Shown here: in pieces, positions 18,057-26,322 of the stretch
How the letters are laid out: each line of letters opens with the position of its first letter
Position numbering within the stretch: the stretch's first letter is position 1
Source of the DNA: Pinirhizobacter soli
GTDB lineage: Bacteria; Pseudomonadota; Gammaproteobacteria; Xanthomonadales; Rhodanobacteraceae
Length of the DNA: 64,000 bases
Direction of reading: 5' to 3'
Assembly: GCF_015905305.1 (NCBI RefSeq)
Contig: NZ_JADZLQ010000001.1
Coordinates: forward strand, 1,450,599 to 1,514,598
The notes under the pieces: generated by a model
Told to the model about the DNA's origin: nothing
What the model saw: only the letters and a program-made list of their open reading frames with translations
Databases searched by the model: none
Translations under genes and position numbers: made by a program

Positions 18057-18881
18057 ATGACACGCATAGCCTTCATCGGCGGCGGGAACATGGCACGCAG
18101 CCTGATCGGCGGCGTGCTCAAGCATGGCGGCCACGCAGGTTCCATCAGCGTTGCCGAGCCACGCGCCTATAGCTGCCAGGAGCTCGCCCGCGAGTTCGGG
18201 GTGGCCACCTACCCGCAGAACGTGCTGGCCGCCGAGGGCGCCGACGTGCTGGTACTGGCGGTCAAGCCCCAGGTGATGCCGGCGGTCTGCAAGGAATTGA
18301 AGCACGTGGTGGCGCGCTCGCGGCCGCTGGTGGTGTCCATCGCCGCCGGCATCCGCATCGCCCAGATCGAGCGCTGGCTGGGCGGCCCCCAGGCGGTGGT
18401 CCGCTGCATGCCCAACACGCCGGCCCTGATTGGCGCTGGCGCCACGGGGCTGTTCGCCAACGGGCGGGTAGGGCCCCCGCAACGGGCCCTGGCGCAGCAT
18501 CTGCTGGATTCGGCCGGCCTCACCACCTGGGTCCCGCAGGAAGAAGACCTCGATGTGGTGACGGCGATCTCGGGCTCGGGTCCTGCCTATTTCTTCCTGC
18601 TGGCCGAGGCGCTGGAGGCTGCCGGCGTGGCCCAGGGGCTCTCCCCCGAGACGGCCCGTGCACTGGCCGCGCAAACCGCCCTCGGCGCCGGGCGAATGCT
18701 CACCGAAGGCAACGAGCCGGCCGCCACCCTGCGTGAACGGGTGACCTCGCCCAACGGCACCACCCAGGCGGCGCTGGAGAGCTTCGCCATGGATCATTTC
18801 AACCTTATCGTCGCACGCGCCGTCGACGCCGCCACCCGGCGGGCCGAGGCGATGTCCGCTGCCATGGATGCACAATCGTGA
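18057..18881 (+). CDS. proC: Pyrroline-5-carboxylate reductase
   Basis: 274-residue enzyme that catalyses the last step of proline synthesis. The N-terminal Rossmann motif IAFIGGGNMARSLIGG, the segment VVRCMPNTPALIGAGATGLF and the C-terminal signature ISGSGPAYFFLLAEALEAAG with VTSPNGTTQAALESF are all typical. The common neighbour yggS is missing between pilT and proC here. The stop overlaps the following yggT start in a GTGA junction. Confidence 0.97.
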   Translation: MTRIAFIGGGNMARSLIGGVLKHGGHAGSISVAEPRAYSCQELAREFGVATYPQNVLAAEGADVLVLAVKPQVMPAVCKELKHVVARSRPLVVSIAAGIRIAQIERWLGGPQAVVRCMPNTPALIGAGATGLFANGRVGPPQRALAQHLLDSAGLTTWVPQEEDLDVVTAISGSGPAYFFLLAEALEAAGVAQGLSPETARALAAQTALGAGRMLTEGNEPAATLRERVTSPNGTTQAALESFAMDHFNLIVARAVDAATRRAEAMSAAMDAQS

Positions 18882-19453
18882 ATTACCTCGCCAACGCCGG
18901 CGGCCTGGTCATCGGCTTTGTCTTCGGCGCCATCGTTACGCTTTTCGTCCTGCGCTTCCTTGCCGAGGTCTGCCGCGCCGATTTCCACAACCCGCTGTGC
19001 CAGGTGCTGTACCGCTATACCAACCCGATCCTGCAGCCGCTGCGCCGGGTGCTGCCGACCTGGCGCCGGTGGAACAGCGCAGCGTTGGTGCTGGCGTACC
19101 TTGCCGAGCTGATCAAGCTGTTGCTGGGATTCGCGCTGGTGGGTGCAATGCCCTCGGTGCCGGGCCTGCTGGTGCTGGGGCTGGCCGAACTCGTCGACTA
19201 TTTCGTGATGCTCTACGTGGTACTGGTGTTCGCATGGTCGCTGATGAGCATGATGAGTACCGATCGCTACCACCCGGTGATCCGCCTGGTGGGCAGCCTG
19301 GTGGAGCCGGTGCTGCGGCCCTTGCGCGGCCGCATCGTGCTTGGCGGCCTGGATTTCTCGCCCGCCGTGGTGATCCTGGTGTTGATGTTGCTGCGCGTGA
19401 CCTTGGTGATGATGATCAGCGACATTGGCATGCGCCTGGCCGGCGGCACCTGA
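18878..19453 (+). CDS. yggT: YggT family membrane protein
   Basis: 191-residue inner-membrane protein with two YggT repeats. Membrane segments are near residues 10-28, 64-90 and 98-120, and a last helix is near 162-185. Repeat-like motifs NPLCQVLYRYTNPILQPLRR and HPVIRLVGSLVEPVLRPLRG each end with the proline-arginine signature of the family. The start is GTG at 18878, overlapping proC. The proC-yggT order is widely conserved. The function is unproven; roles in osmotic tolerance and envelope stress have been proposed for relatives. Confidence 0.93.
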   Translation: MNYLANAGGLVIGFVFGAIVTLFVLRFLAEVCRADFHNPLCQVLYRYTNPILQPLRRVLPTWRRWNSAALVLAYLAELIKLLLGFALVGAMPSVPGLLVLGLAELVDYFVMLYVVLVFAWSLMSMMSTDRYHPVIRLVGSLVEPVLRPLRGRIVLGGLDFSPAVVILVLMLLRVTLVMMISDIGMRLAGGT

Positions 19454-19466
19454 CGGGAGTATTGCC

Positions 19467-19883
19467 ATGAAAACCGTGCTCGTTCTTGCGTTGCTGGCGC
19501 TGGCCGGCCCTGCCCTGGCCGACAGCATGCGCGCCGGCGACTTCATCGTGCGCTACAACGCGCTCTCCGCCGACGGCCTTCCCGCGGCGTCCGCCAAGGC
19601 CCAGGGCGTGGCGCATACGCCGGAACAGGGCCTTCTGAACGTCTCGGCCAGCCGCATCGCCAACGACGAGAACGTTGAGGCCACGGTAAAGGCGAAGGTC
19701 ACCACGCTCACCGGCGAAAACGTGCCCATTACCTTCCGCAAGGTCACCGAAAGCGGCAGCACCACTTACCTGGGCACCTACACCGTACCAAGCTCCGGCT
19801 CACTGCATTTCGCGCTGGATGTAACACCCAATGGCGGCACGACCCAGCACGCGGAATTCAACCAGGATTTCATCGTCGACTGA
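19467..19883 (+). CDS. DUF4426 periplasmic protein
   Basis: 138-residue secreted protein with a signal peptide of about 19 residues (VLVLALLALAGPALAD). The mature part is a beta-rich domain with FIVRYNALSADGLPA near its start, matching the DUF4426 family that usually follows yggT. The ATG at 19467 follows CGGGAG, 13 bases after the yggT stop, so it is probably co-transcribed with proC-yggT. In many relatives metX follows; here an AT-richer island begins instead. The function is unknown. Confidence 0.87.
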   Translation: MKTVLVLALLALAGPALADSMRAGDFIVRYNALSADGLPAASAKAQGVAHTPEQGLLNVSASRIANDENVEATVKAKVTTLTGENVPITFRKVTESGSTTYLGTYTVPSSGSLHFALDVTPNGGTTQHAEFNQDFIVD

Positions 19884-20096
19884 GGGCAGCTTGCACACCC
19901 CGCCCTCATTCATGCGACCGGCATGCTGCAGGCGCACGTTATGCACGTCAGAGCACACAGCGCCAAGCCCCTAGCCCGCCAATAAGCTGCAGGCGACTAC
20001 TCCGTTGATCACAATCGGCAAGTCGTGAGAGAAACATAGACTTGGCAATTACGCCGTGCAAATATCTCGGAAGCGCTTGACGCAACGGGGGGAGCT
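19884..20096. other. Junction region before the RHS-type pseudogene
   Basis: This stretch contains no supportable gene. GC content drops here relative to the upstream operon. It should hold the promoter of the RHS-type gene, whose ATG at 20097 has GGGGGGAG just upstream. No integrase, tRNA or repeat border was found. Confidence 0.4.
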
Positions 20097-21039
20097 ATGC
20101 GCAATGGAAAAAAACGTGCTGTCGCACTTTCGGCCTTGCTTTCGTGTGCCTCGATCTTAGGATCATCGAATCTGCTAGCCACTGAAAAGGTCACTTAATT
20201 ACTACACCGACCAGCAGGGAACTCCCCTGGCCACCACTGACAGTGCAGGAAACGTAACTTCAGTGCTAGACGCCCGTCCTTTCGGGCAGGCAGTCCTTAG
20301 CGCGAACGACGGCCCTGGTTTTCAAGGACAGTATGCGGACGACAGCAGTTTCGTTTACATGAAAGCTCGCTACTACGATCCCTCCATCGGACGGTTTATC
20401 AGTGCAGATCCAATAGCTTCCGAATTCAACCAGTATTCTTTCGCTTCGAACAACCCACTCACTCATCAGGATCCAACGGGCTTATACGACTGCGCGAGTG
20501 ACTCTAAGGATTGCGATAAGAAACTCGATCCAGCGCTTGGGACTATCAAGAGCGCAGCCAGCCAATTGCAAACGAGTGATCCTCGTAGGCATGCGCTGGT
20601 GAACGTAGTGTCTGCATACGGCACCAAGGGCGATGGAAATGGCGTCATCATTTCGTTCGCGAGTGGCGAAACCCCAGGTAATACAACATATTCAGACAAC
20701 GGTGCCAGCGTTAACTTCGACATGGCCAAAATGGATAATGTGACTGGACCGAACGGCCCGCACTACAGCAATGTAGTTGATTTTGCGGCCGCCGTTGCAC
20801 ATGAAGGTCAACACCTGGTGGATGGCCCACATCTCTTCGATCTCACCGCTAAAGAGGGCGTGAAACTGCACGAGGAGCATGCATTCAGAACGCAGGGATT
20901 CGTCAATCAAATACTTAGAAGCGAATCTGCATAGCACTTGTGGAAGCCGGGCTTCACCCAGCAGGACATGGTGGACGCATATCAGTGGCAAGGGGCTCAT
21001 GCAGCGGACTACATATGCAAGTTACGCACATGCAAATGA
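20097..21039 (+). pseudogene. Decayed secreted RHS-core protein with C-terminal HEGQH metallopeptidase-like domain
   Basis: The gene starts at ATG 20097 with a 28-residue signal peptide (KKRAVALSALLSCASILGSS...LLA) and runs 33 codons to TAA at 20196. One extra A in ACTTAATTACTAC breaks the frame: deleting it gives EKVTYYYTDQQGTPLATTD, continuous with the RHS repeat. The core signature ARYYDPSIGRFISADP follows, then a C-terminal domain with VAHEGQHLVDG (HExxH zinc motif at 20800-20814) and Glu residues 20 positions later (KLHEEHAF). A second lesion is an in-frame TAG at 20932; coding resumes for 34 codons (KPGFTQQDMVDAYQWQGA...) to TGA at 21037. The last stop overlaps the next gene by ATGA, which supports this original extent. 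It was probably a small secreted or polymorphic-toxin-like enzyme. Sequencing errors could explain one lesion, less easily both. Base composition is AT-richer than in the neighbours. Confidence 0.75.
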
Positions 21040-21632
21040 TCCGCTTCCTTCTTGTGACCGCGATCTTCGTCATATCATTTGAAGATTCCCCAGCACAGCC
21101 TCCGCCGGCACCAGTCAATCACGACAGACGCTCCGATGAAACGGGTGCTGTCACCGACACTCGCCAACGCAGTCAGATCGATTCTGCATTCGATCATTTG
21201 GATCAACTGCAGAGCGCTGGAGAATTGCCCAAGGGGGCCCGCTGGAAACCAATCGGCGACGGCAGTTATCGCCTTGATTCATTGACACATCCCACTGCGA
21301 CGCTAGTTGCATTCGGTGATGCCATCCATCACGTTCAATTTGGATTCCTGTCGTCGGATGCCAAAGCACATGATTGCCATGATGGAAAAAGGAGTTCAGG
21401 CAGGAAGACGATCAGTGTGGACAAGGAGTCGATCCATCTGATCGAATCCTGCGCTAGTCACCATCTGATCTGGATCCCAGAAAATCGCGAACAGGAATAC
21501 AAATTGGATCGCCTAGTGAGAGGCAAGCTCCAGTCATTTGTAATTGATGGGCATCGTGTTTCATTTGATTTTTCAGGCACTGATCTAATGATGGCTGCGC
21601 TTGATGTAGCACGTGCGAACCAGGCAAAGTAA
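21036..21632 (+). CDS. Secreted protein overlapping the RHS-type pseudogene; candidate cognate immunity or accessory protein
   Basis: 198 residues. ATG 21036 overlaps the original RHS-type stop (ATGA), and the first 22 residues (MIRFLLVTAIFVISFEDSPA) form a plausible export signal ending before QPPPAP. The mature domain has three Cys and a motif-poor mix of strands and helices; I recognise no family. Export of both products, tight overlap and similar AT-rich composition suggest a functional pair, for example periplasmic immunity against an exported peptidase. That is an inference from context. A longer reading from GTG 20940 is rejected because it overlaps RHS coding sequence and hides the signal peptide. 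Confidence 0.65.
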   Translation: MIRFLLVTAIFVISFEDSPAQPPPAPVNHDRRSDETGAVTDTRQRSQIDSAFDHLDQLQSAGELPKGARWKPIGDGSYRLDSLTHPTATLVAFGDAIHHVQFGFLSSDAKAHDCHDGKRSSGRKTISVDKESIHLIESCASHHLIWIPENREQEYKLDRLVRGKLQSFVIDGHRVSFDFSGTDLMMAALDVARANQAK

Positions 21633-21646
21633 GTAGCCCCGCCGAC

Positions 21647-22456
21647 TCACCCGAATCGCTGCGCCCACACGGCAATAATGCCGTGAATGGCATCGAGTCC
21701 ATCGAAGATCGCAGCCGGACCTGGCTGCAGAATGATCGGTGATTTGATCTCGTAGAGGTCGCCGTTGCGCACGGCGGGAACATCCGCCCAGCCTTCGCGG
21801 GCCGCAACGATGCCAGGCCGGAAACGCTTGCCGCACCAGGAACCCAGGATGATGTCCGGTGCGCGGCGCGCCGCTTCCTTGGGGTCGGCCAGGATGCGCT
21901 GCTTGGCCAGCGGCTCCATCATCAGTTCGGGGAACACGTCGTCGCCGCCGGCAATGCGGATCAATTCGGCTACCCAACGAATGCCGGTGATCTGCGGGTC
22001 GTCCCACTCTTCGAAATACACTTTCGGGCGGCGCGGCAACGCGGCGGCGAGTGCTGAAACACGCGCGAGTTGTTCTTCGGCACGCTGCGCCAGTACTTCG
22101 GCACGATCGGTTGCACCCACCATCGCGCCCAGGCGCCGGATATAGGCCACGATGCCTTCGACGCTGCGGTGATTGCTGATCCATACCTCGACACCCGCCT
22201 TGATCAGGTCACGGGCGATGTCGGCCTGGATGTCCGAAAAACCGATCGCAAGATCCGGCTTGAGGTCGAGGATGGTGCCGATCTTTGCGCTGGTGAACGC
22301 CGAGACCTTCGGCTTCTCCTTGCGTGCCCGTGGCGGCCGCACGGTGAAGCCCGAGATACCCACGATGCGGTGCTCCTCGCCAATGGCGTAGAGCACCTCG
22401 GTCGGCTCCTCGGTCAAGCAGACGATTCGCTGGGGAAAGTGATCGGTGTCGTGCAT
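21647..22456 (-). CDS. Cobalamin/iron-type ABC substrate-binding-like protein without signal peptide
   Basis: 269-residue protein of the BtuF/FecB-like periplasmic-binding fold. PQRIVCLTEEPTEVLYAIGE at the N-terminus, LDLKPDLAIGFSDIQADIAR and APDIILGSWCGKRF are the usual landmarks of this superfamily. From ATG 22456 (MHDTDHFPQ) no signal peptide is seen. Longer in-frame starts up to 22606 do not supply one either. It may therefore act in the cytoplasm, as suggested for similar proteins annotated as cobalamin-binding. No permease or ATPase is adjacent. It is convergent with the RHS island and divergent from the M14 peptidase. Confidence 0.8.
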   Translation of the reverse strand: MHDTDHFPQRIVCLTEEPTEVLYAIGEEHRIVGISGFTVRPPRARKEKPKVSAFTSAKIGTILDLKPDLAIGFSDIQADIARDLIKAGVEVWISNHRSVEGIVAYIRRLGAMVGATDRAEVLAQRAEEQLARVSALAAALPRRPKVYFEEWDDPQITGIRWVAELIRIAGGDDVFPELMMEPLAKQRILADPKEAARRAPDIILGSWCGKRFRPGIVAAREGWADVPAVRNGDLYEIKSPIILQPGPAAIFDGLDAIHGIIAVWAQRFG

Positions 22457-22635
22457 GCCTTGGCCATCGCGAACGCAGAGGTGGCCTTTTCTACCCGGCC
22501 ACCTGGCGGGTCGAGCAATTTTAGCACGCGAGGCTCTATTGAGCCCTGACTTGAAAAGAGTTGTTCGCCGACTGCGTAACGGTCGACCAACTACTAAGGT
22601 GCGCACTCTTCACCTGGTCAAGGAACGATGTGCTT

Positions 22636-24057
22636 ATGAAAACGCCCTTGCGTTTTGCGATGACGCGATTACTGTTTCCGGCCCTTGCACTGACGGGTGC
22701 CGCGGCCTGGGCAAACAACGCTCCAACCAACCCCGGCGGGATCAACTTCAGCACGGATTTCGAGTCGGGGAGCATCGGCATGATCCGTCCGCTGGACACC
22801 GCCGGCCTGGCCTTCGAGCTGGCCTTGCGCAACGACAACGACGATGCCTCATTGCCGGACAGCTTCCGCACGTGGTGGTATGTCCATGCCGCGAACATTC
22901 CTACAAGCGCCACGACCCGGCTTGAGTTCACCCGCCTTGGATTCTCGGACGACTTCCGTCCGGTCTACTCGTATGACGGGGTGCACTGGCAATATTTCAG
23001 CGATGCCGAGGCCGGTATCGCTCCCGGCTGCGTGCCGGAAAAGCCCGATACGTGCCGCATGGTCGTCAACAAGCGTTTTGAGCAGCCCACCGCTTATATC
23101 GCCCGCACGTTTCCCTACACCACAAAAGACTTGTCGAACTTCCTGGACGGGCTGCACTCACCCAACGTGACGCGCCGCCTGCTCACCCAATCACCGACAT
23201 TCGGCAAGCCCATCGAGGAAATCACCATTACCGACCCGGTCGACCGGCTCGACCCCTCGCGCCGTACCGTCGTGGTCCACGCACGGACCCACGCCGCCGA
23301 AACCGGCGGCTCGTATGTGGTCGAAGGCCTGGTGCGCGCGCCGCTGGCCGACACCGACACGGCGCGGCGGCTGCGGCGCACGCATGTCTTCCGCATCGTG
23401 CCCATGCATAACCCTGATGGCGTCGTGGCCGGGAACTATCGGACCAACACCTCCAGCATCAACCTGGAGAATACCTGGACCTACGATCGCACCGAGGCCT
23501 TTCCCGTTTACCTGTCGCCCACTGCACCGTTCGAGAACAGGCAGCTCAATGCCGGCACCTTCGCACAGGCATTGCTCGAACGACAGCAGCCGGTGACGCT
23601 GGCGCTGAACCTGCATTCGAGCAACTCTTCGCCCGGTACGGCTGCTTTCTTCTTCCCGCATTTCGGCACCGATCCATCACGTTACGACGCGGGCCAGCGG
23701 GCACTGTTCAATCGCCAGGTCGCCTTTGTCCGCGCCGTCGCAAGCCACTATTCCGGACGCATCGAGCAGCCGCCTGCCGATGGTGGTGCCACCTTCCTCA
23801 ACTCATTCTTCCCGGAAAGCTGGTGGTGGAAGCATGCAGGACGGGACGTCAATGCCATCACCCTGGAGACCACCTACGGTCGCGCCGGCTTTGGCCATTG
23901 GGTAACCCAGAATGACTGGCGCGACCTGGGTCGTGCACTGGTCGATGCCATCGCCAGTACCGATCGGGCCGGTGCGCGACTGTTCGCCCCAACGAATGAC
24001 TCTGTCTACCGGGGAGCCTTCAAGCCGGAGATCTACGAACACGAAGAAGATAAATGA
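22636..24057 (+). CDS. Secreted M14-family zinc carboxypeptidase
   Basis: 473 residues. A signal peptide ends near TGAAAWA (residue 26). An N-terminal beta domain of about 150 residues is followed by the peptidase domain. Zinc ligands are His219 and Glu222 (THAAETGG) and His327 (LNLHSS); the catalytic Glu is Glu411 (AITLETTYGR). The substrate-binding region MHNPDGVVAGNYRTNTSSIN is present. The N-terminal domain plus M14 core resembles the cytosolic-carboxypeptidase-like subgroup, but this protein is exported. ATG 22636 follows AGGAACG; earlier in-frame starts lack a signal. Its substrate is unknown. It stands alone. Confidence 0.87.
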   Translation: MKTPLRFAMTRLLFPALALTGAAAWANNAPTNPGGINFSTDFESGSIGMIRPLDTAGLAFELALRNDNDDASLPDSFRTWWYVHAANIPTSATTRLEFTRLGFSDDFRPVYSYDGVHWQYFSDAEAGIAPGCVPEKPDTCRMVVNKRFEQPTAYIARTFPYTTKDLSNFLDGLHSPNVTRRLLTQSPTFGKPIEEITITDPVDRLDPSRRTVVVHARTHAAETGGSYVVEGLVRAPLADTDTARRLRRTHVFRIVPMHNPDGVVAGNYRTNTSSINLENTWTYDRTEAFPVYLSPTAPFENRQLNAGTFAQALLERQQPVTLALNLHSSNSSPGTAAFFFPHFGTDPSRYDAGQRALFNRQVAFVRAVASHYSGRIEQPPADGGATFLNSFFPESWWWKHAGRDVNAITLETTYGRAGFGHWVTQNDWRDLGRALVDAIASTDRAGARLFAPTNDSVYRGAFKPEIYEHEEDK

Positions 24058-24084
24058 AGATCCGCCAGGGCACTGGCCGGAAGC

Positions 24085-24525
24085 TCAGTGCCCCAGCGTG
24101 GTGACGGTCACCTTGCGCTGGTGCGCATCGATACGGTGCTCGTACAGGTAGATACCCTGCCAAGTGCCAAGCATTGGTTTGGATGCATGCACGGGGATCG
24201 CCAGGCTCGATCCGGTGAGGATCGAACGAACGTGCGCCGGCATGTCGTCCGGGCCTTCGTCGTCGTGGCGGAAGATCGGATCGCCATCGGGCACCAGGCG
24301 CGCGAAGAAGCGCTCAAGGTCGGCCTGCACCGCGGGGTCGGCGTTTTCCCCGATCAGCAGCGAACAACTGGTGTGGTGCACGAATATTTGCGCAAGCCCC
24401 GTACCTACACCGCTAGCCGTGACGGCATCTCGCACCTGCTGGGTGACGTCGAACAACCCGCGGCCACGCGTGTGCACGGTAAAACCATGCTGCGCGACAT
24501 GCTGCACGGGCTGCGCGCGGGTCAT
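24085..24525 (-). CDS. yjbQ: YjbQ family protein (UPF0047)
   Basis: 146-residue protein. The conserved family motifs are IFVHHTSCSLLIGENADP in the middle and IPVHASKPMLGTWQGIYLYE with HRIDAHQRKV at the end. Members complement a thiamine-phosphate synthase defect in E. coli, but the natural reaction is uncertain. It overlaps the pdxH stop by four bases (ATGA), so the two are translated from one message. It ends 28 bases from the convergent M14 peptidase gene. Confidence 0.93.
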   Translation of the reverse strand: MTRAQPVQHVAQHGFTVHTRGRGLFDVTQQVRDAVTASGVGTGLAQIFVHHTSCSLLIGENADPAVQADLERFFARLVPDGDPIFRHDDEGPDDMPAHVRSILTGSSLAIPVHASKPMLGTWQGIYLYEHRIDAHQRKVTVTTLGH

Positions 24526-25109
24526 GGGTATAACAACCGGCTGCGCCAGGTTTCACCGAAGCGGTCCCAGCGCACGCGTTCGTGCAGGCGGAATTCCGCT
24601 CCGTACCAGAATTCCACCAAGTTCGGCTGCATCAGGTAGCCACCCCAGTATGGCGGGCGGGGTACATCGCGACCCTCGAACTCGGCTTCGTATTTGGCCA
24701 CGCGCTGTTCAAACGTGTCGCGGTCGGGCAGCGTCTGCGACTGCGCCGACGCCCACGCACCGATCTGGCTGCCGCGCGCCCGCGTGGCGAAATAGGCATC
24801 GGCCTCTTCCGGCAGCAGGCGGCTGGTGCCGCCTTCAAAACGCACCTGCACGCCGTGCGCGATCTGCTTCCAGTGGAAGGTGAGCGCCACCTGCGGGTGG
24901 GCCTTCAACTGCTCGCCCTTCGCGCTTTCGGTATTGGTGAAGAAGCGCAGGCCACGCTCGTCCACGCCCTTGAGCAAGACGATGCGCGATGAAATGCGAC
25001 CGTCGACATCGGCGGTGGCGAGGTTCATCGCGGTGGGCTCGGGATCGCCGCTGGCGCGCGCCTCCTCGAGCAGGGCGCGGAAGGTGGCGAGGATGTCGGT
25101 GCTGAGCAT
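24522..25109 (-). CDS. pdxH: Pyridoxamine/pyridoxine 5'-phosphate oxidase
   Basis: 195-residue FMN enzyme that makes pyridoxal 5'-phosphate. SSRIVLLKGVDERGLRFFTN (FMN binding), SQIGAWASAQSQ, PPYWGGYLMQPNLVEFW and the C-terminal RLHERVRW and SRLLYP are diagnostic. ATG 25109 (MLSTDILATF) is preferred; longer in-frame starts add 50 residues with no homology to the family. It overlaps yjbQ downstream and is divergent from a predicted kinase gene. Confidence 0.96.
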   Translation of the reverse strand: MLSTDILATFRALLEEARASGDPEPTAMNLATADVDGRISSRIVLLKGVDERGLRFFTNTESAKGEQLKAHPQVALTFHWKQIAHGVQVRFEGGTSRLLPEEADAYFATRARGSQIGAWASAQSQTLPDRDTFEQRVAKYEAEFEGRDVPRPPYWGGYLMQPNLVEFWYGAEFRLHERVRWDRFGETWRSRLLYP

Positions 25110-25155
25110 GCGAAGGATTCGATCCGGGCGATGGCAGGCACTATGCTCGGCTGCC

Positions 25156-25956
25156 ATGAGCGAGATGAATCCTAACATGGGGCCGGATGCACTGGCCGTG
25201 AGGTTGCTCGATGGCGCACCCCGCCTGCTGGGTGTGTCGGGCCTGCAAGGCAGCGGCAAAAGTACCGTGGCCGCGGCGATGGTGCGCCTGGCCGTTGAAA
25301 GCGGCGGGCGCGCGGTGTCGCTGTCGCTGGACGACTTCTACCTCGGCCACGACGCGCGCCAGGCCCTGGGCCGGGAAGTCCATCCGCTGCTCGCCACCCG
25401 CGGCGTGCCCGGCACGCACGACCTTCACCTTCTTCTTTCGACCCTCGATGCCCTGGTCGATCCGGCCACGCACTGGCCACTGGCCATGCCGCGTTTCGAC
25501 AAGGGACGTGACGACCGCGCGCCGCGAGAACATTGGCAGTACGTGGACGGGCCGCCGAGCCTGGTGGTATTCGAAGGCTGGTGCCTGGGCGTGCCGCCGC
25601 AGGACGATACCGAGCTTGGCCTACCGGTCAATGCGCTCGAGCGAGACGAAGACGCCGAGGGCACGTGGCGGCGCTTCGTCAATGCGCAACTGGGCGCCTA
25701 TGCAGCGGCCTGGGCGCGCATCGACCGCCTGGCCGTGCTGCAGGCGCCGGGCTGGGATGTGGTCCGCGCCTGGCGCGGCCAGGCCGAACGCGAACACGCA
25801 GGCGCGCCGCGTGCGATGGACGATGCCGCGCTCGACCGTTTCCTGTCCCACTACGAACGGATCAGCCGCCATGCCCTGCGCACCCTGCCAGCGCGCGCGG
25901 ATGTCCTGGTGGAGCTGGACACCACGCGCACGCCGGTAAGGATTACTCGACGATGA
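25156..25956 (+). CDS. P-loop kinase, D-glycerate-kinase-like (GLYK/Tda10 type)
   Basis: 266-residue protein with Walker A GVSGLQGSGKST near residues 25-36, followed by SLSLDDFYLGHDARQALGRE. That segment and the later PRFDKGRDDRAP and VVFEGWCLG are typical of the plant glycerate kinase and yeast Tda10 group within the phosphoribulokinase/uridine kinase superfamily. The acceptor substrate cannot be read from the sequence; D-glycerate is a reasonable guess. ATG 25156 lies 47 bases from the divergent pdxH. The 3' end overlaps the convergent ybjQ-family gene by 14 bases. Confidence 0.8.
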   Translation: MSEMNPNMGPDALAVRLLDGAPRLLGVSGLQGSGKSTVAAAMVRLAVESGGRAVSLSLDDFYLGHDARQALGREVHPLLATRGVPGTHDLHLLLSTLDALVDPATHWPLAMPRFDKGRDDRAPREHWQYVDGPPSLVVFEGWCLGVPPQDDTELGLPVNALERDEDAEGTWRRFVNAQLGAYAAAWARIDRLAVLQAPGWDVVRAWRGQAEREHAGAPRAMDDAALDRFLSHYERISRHALRTLPARADVLVELDTTRTPVRITRR

Positions 25957-26278
25957 CGGCTGTGCCGTAGGCCAATACTTCCGTCACGCCTTCGGCGACG
26001 TCATTGGCGTCGTAGCGCATGGCGATCACGCCGTTGGCACCATGTTCGCCGGCATGCTGGAGCATCAGCTCGAAGGCTTCCTCGCGGGCCTTGTCGCACA
26101 GTTCGGTGTAGATCGTGATATTGCCGCCGACCAGGGTCTGCAACGCGGCGCCAAGGTTGCCAATCACGCTGCGCGAACGCACGGTGATGCCACGGACCAC
26201 GCCCAGTCCGCGGACAATCCTGTGACCGGGAATTTCGTTGGAGGTTGAAACCATCTGTCGCTGTACGGGACCTGCCAT
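25943..26278 (-). CDS. YbjQ family protein (UPF0145/DUF74)
   Basis: 111-residue soluble protein. Family features are EIPGHRIVRGLGVVRGITVR near the N-terminus and EHGANGVIAMRYDAND near the C-terminus, the usual pentameric YbjQ fold once called a heavy-metal-binding domain. ATG 26278 (MAGPVQRQM) is chosen; Met at 26254 is an alternative. Its 3' end is convergent with the kinase gene and overlaps it by 14 bases. The function is unknown. Confidence 0.88.
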   Translation of the reverse strand: MAGPVQRQMVSTSNEIPGHRIVRGLGVVRGITVRSRSVIGNLGAALQTLVGGNITIYTELCDKAREEAFELMLQHAGEHGANGVIAMRYDANDVAEGVTEVLAYGTAVIVE

Positions 26279-26322
26279 GGGAACGCTCCTGGTTAGAAGG
26301 TACGGGTGAGTATCGACGAATG

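Noticed and set aside
20103-20115. A7 run near the start of the RHS-type gene as a programmed slippage site
   Set aside because: The signal peptide reads well through and beyond the run in frame zero; the break is further down, at ACTTAATT.
20940-21035. Upstream extension of the gene after the RHS-type pseudogene from GTG 20940
   Set aside because: The same bases encode the end of the RHS-type protein in another frame, and the extension would bury the export signal.
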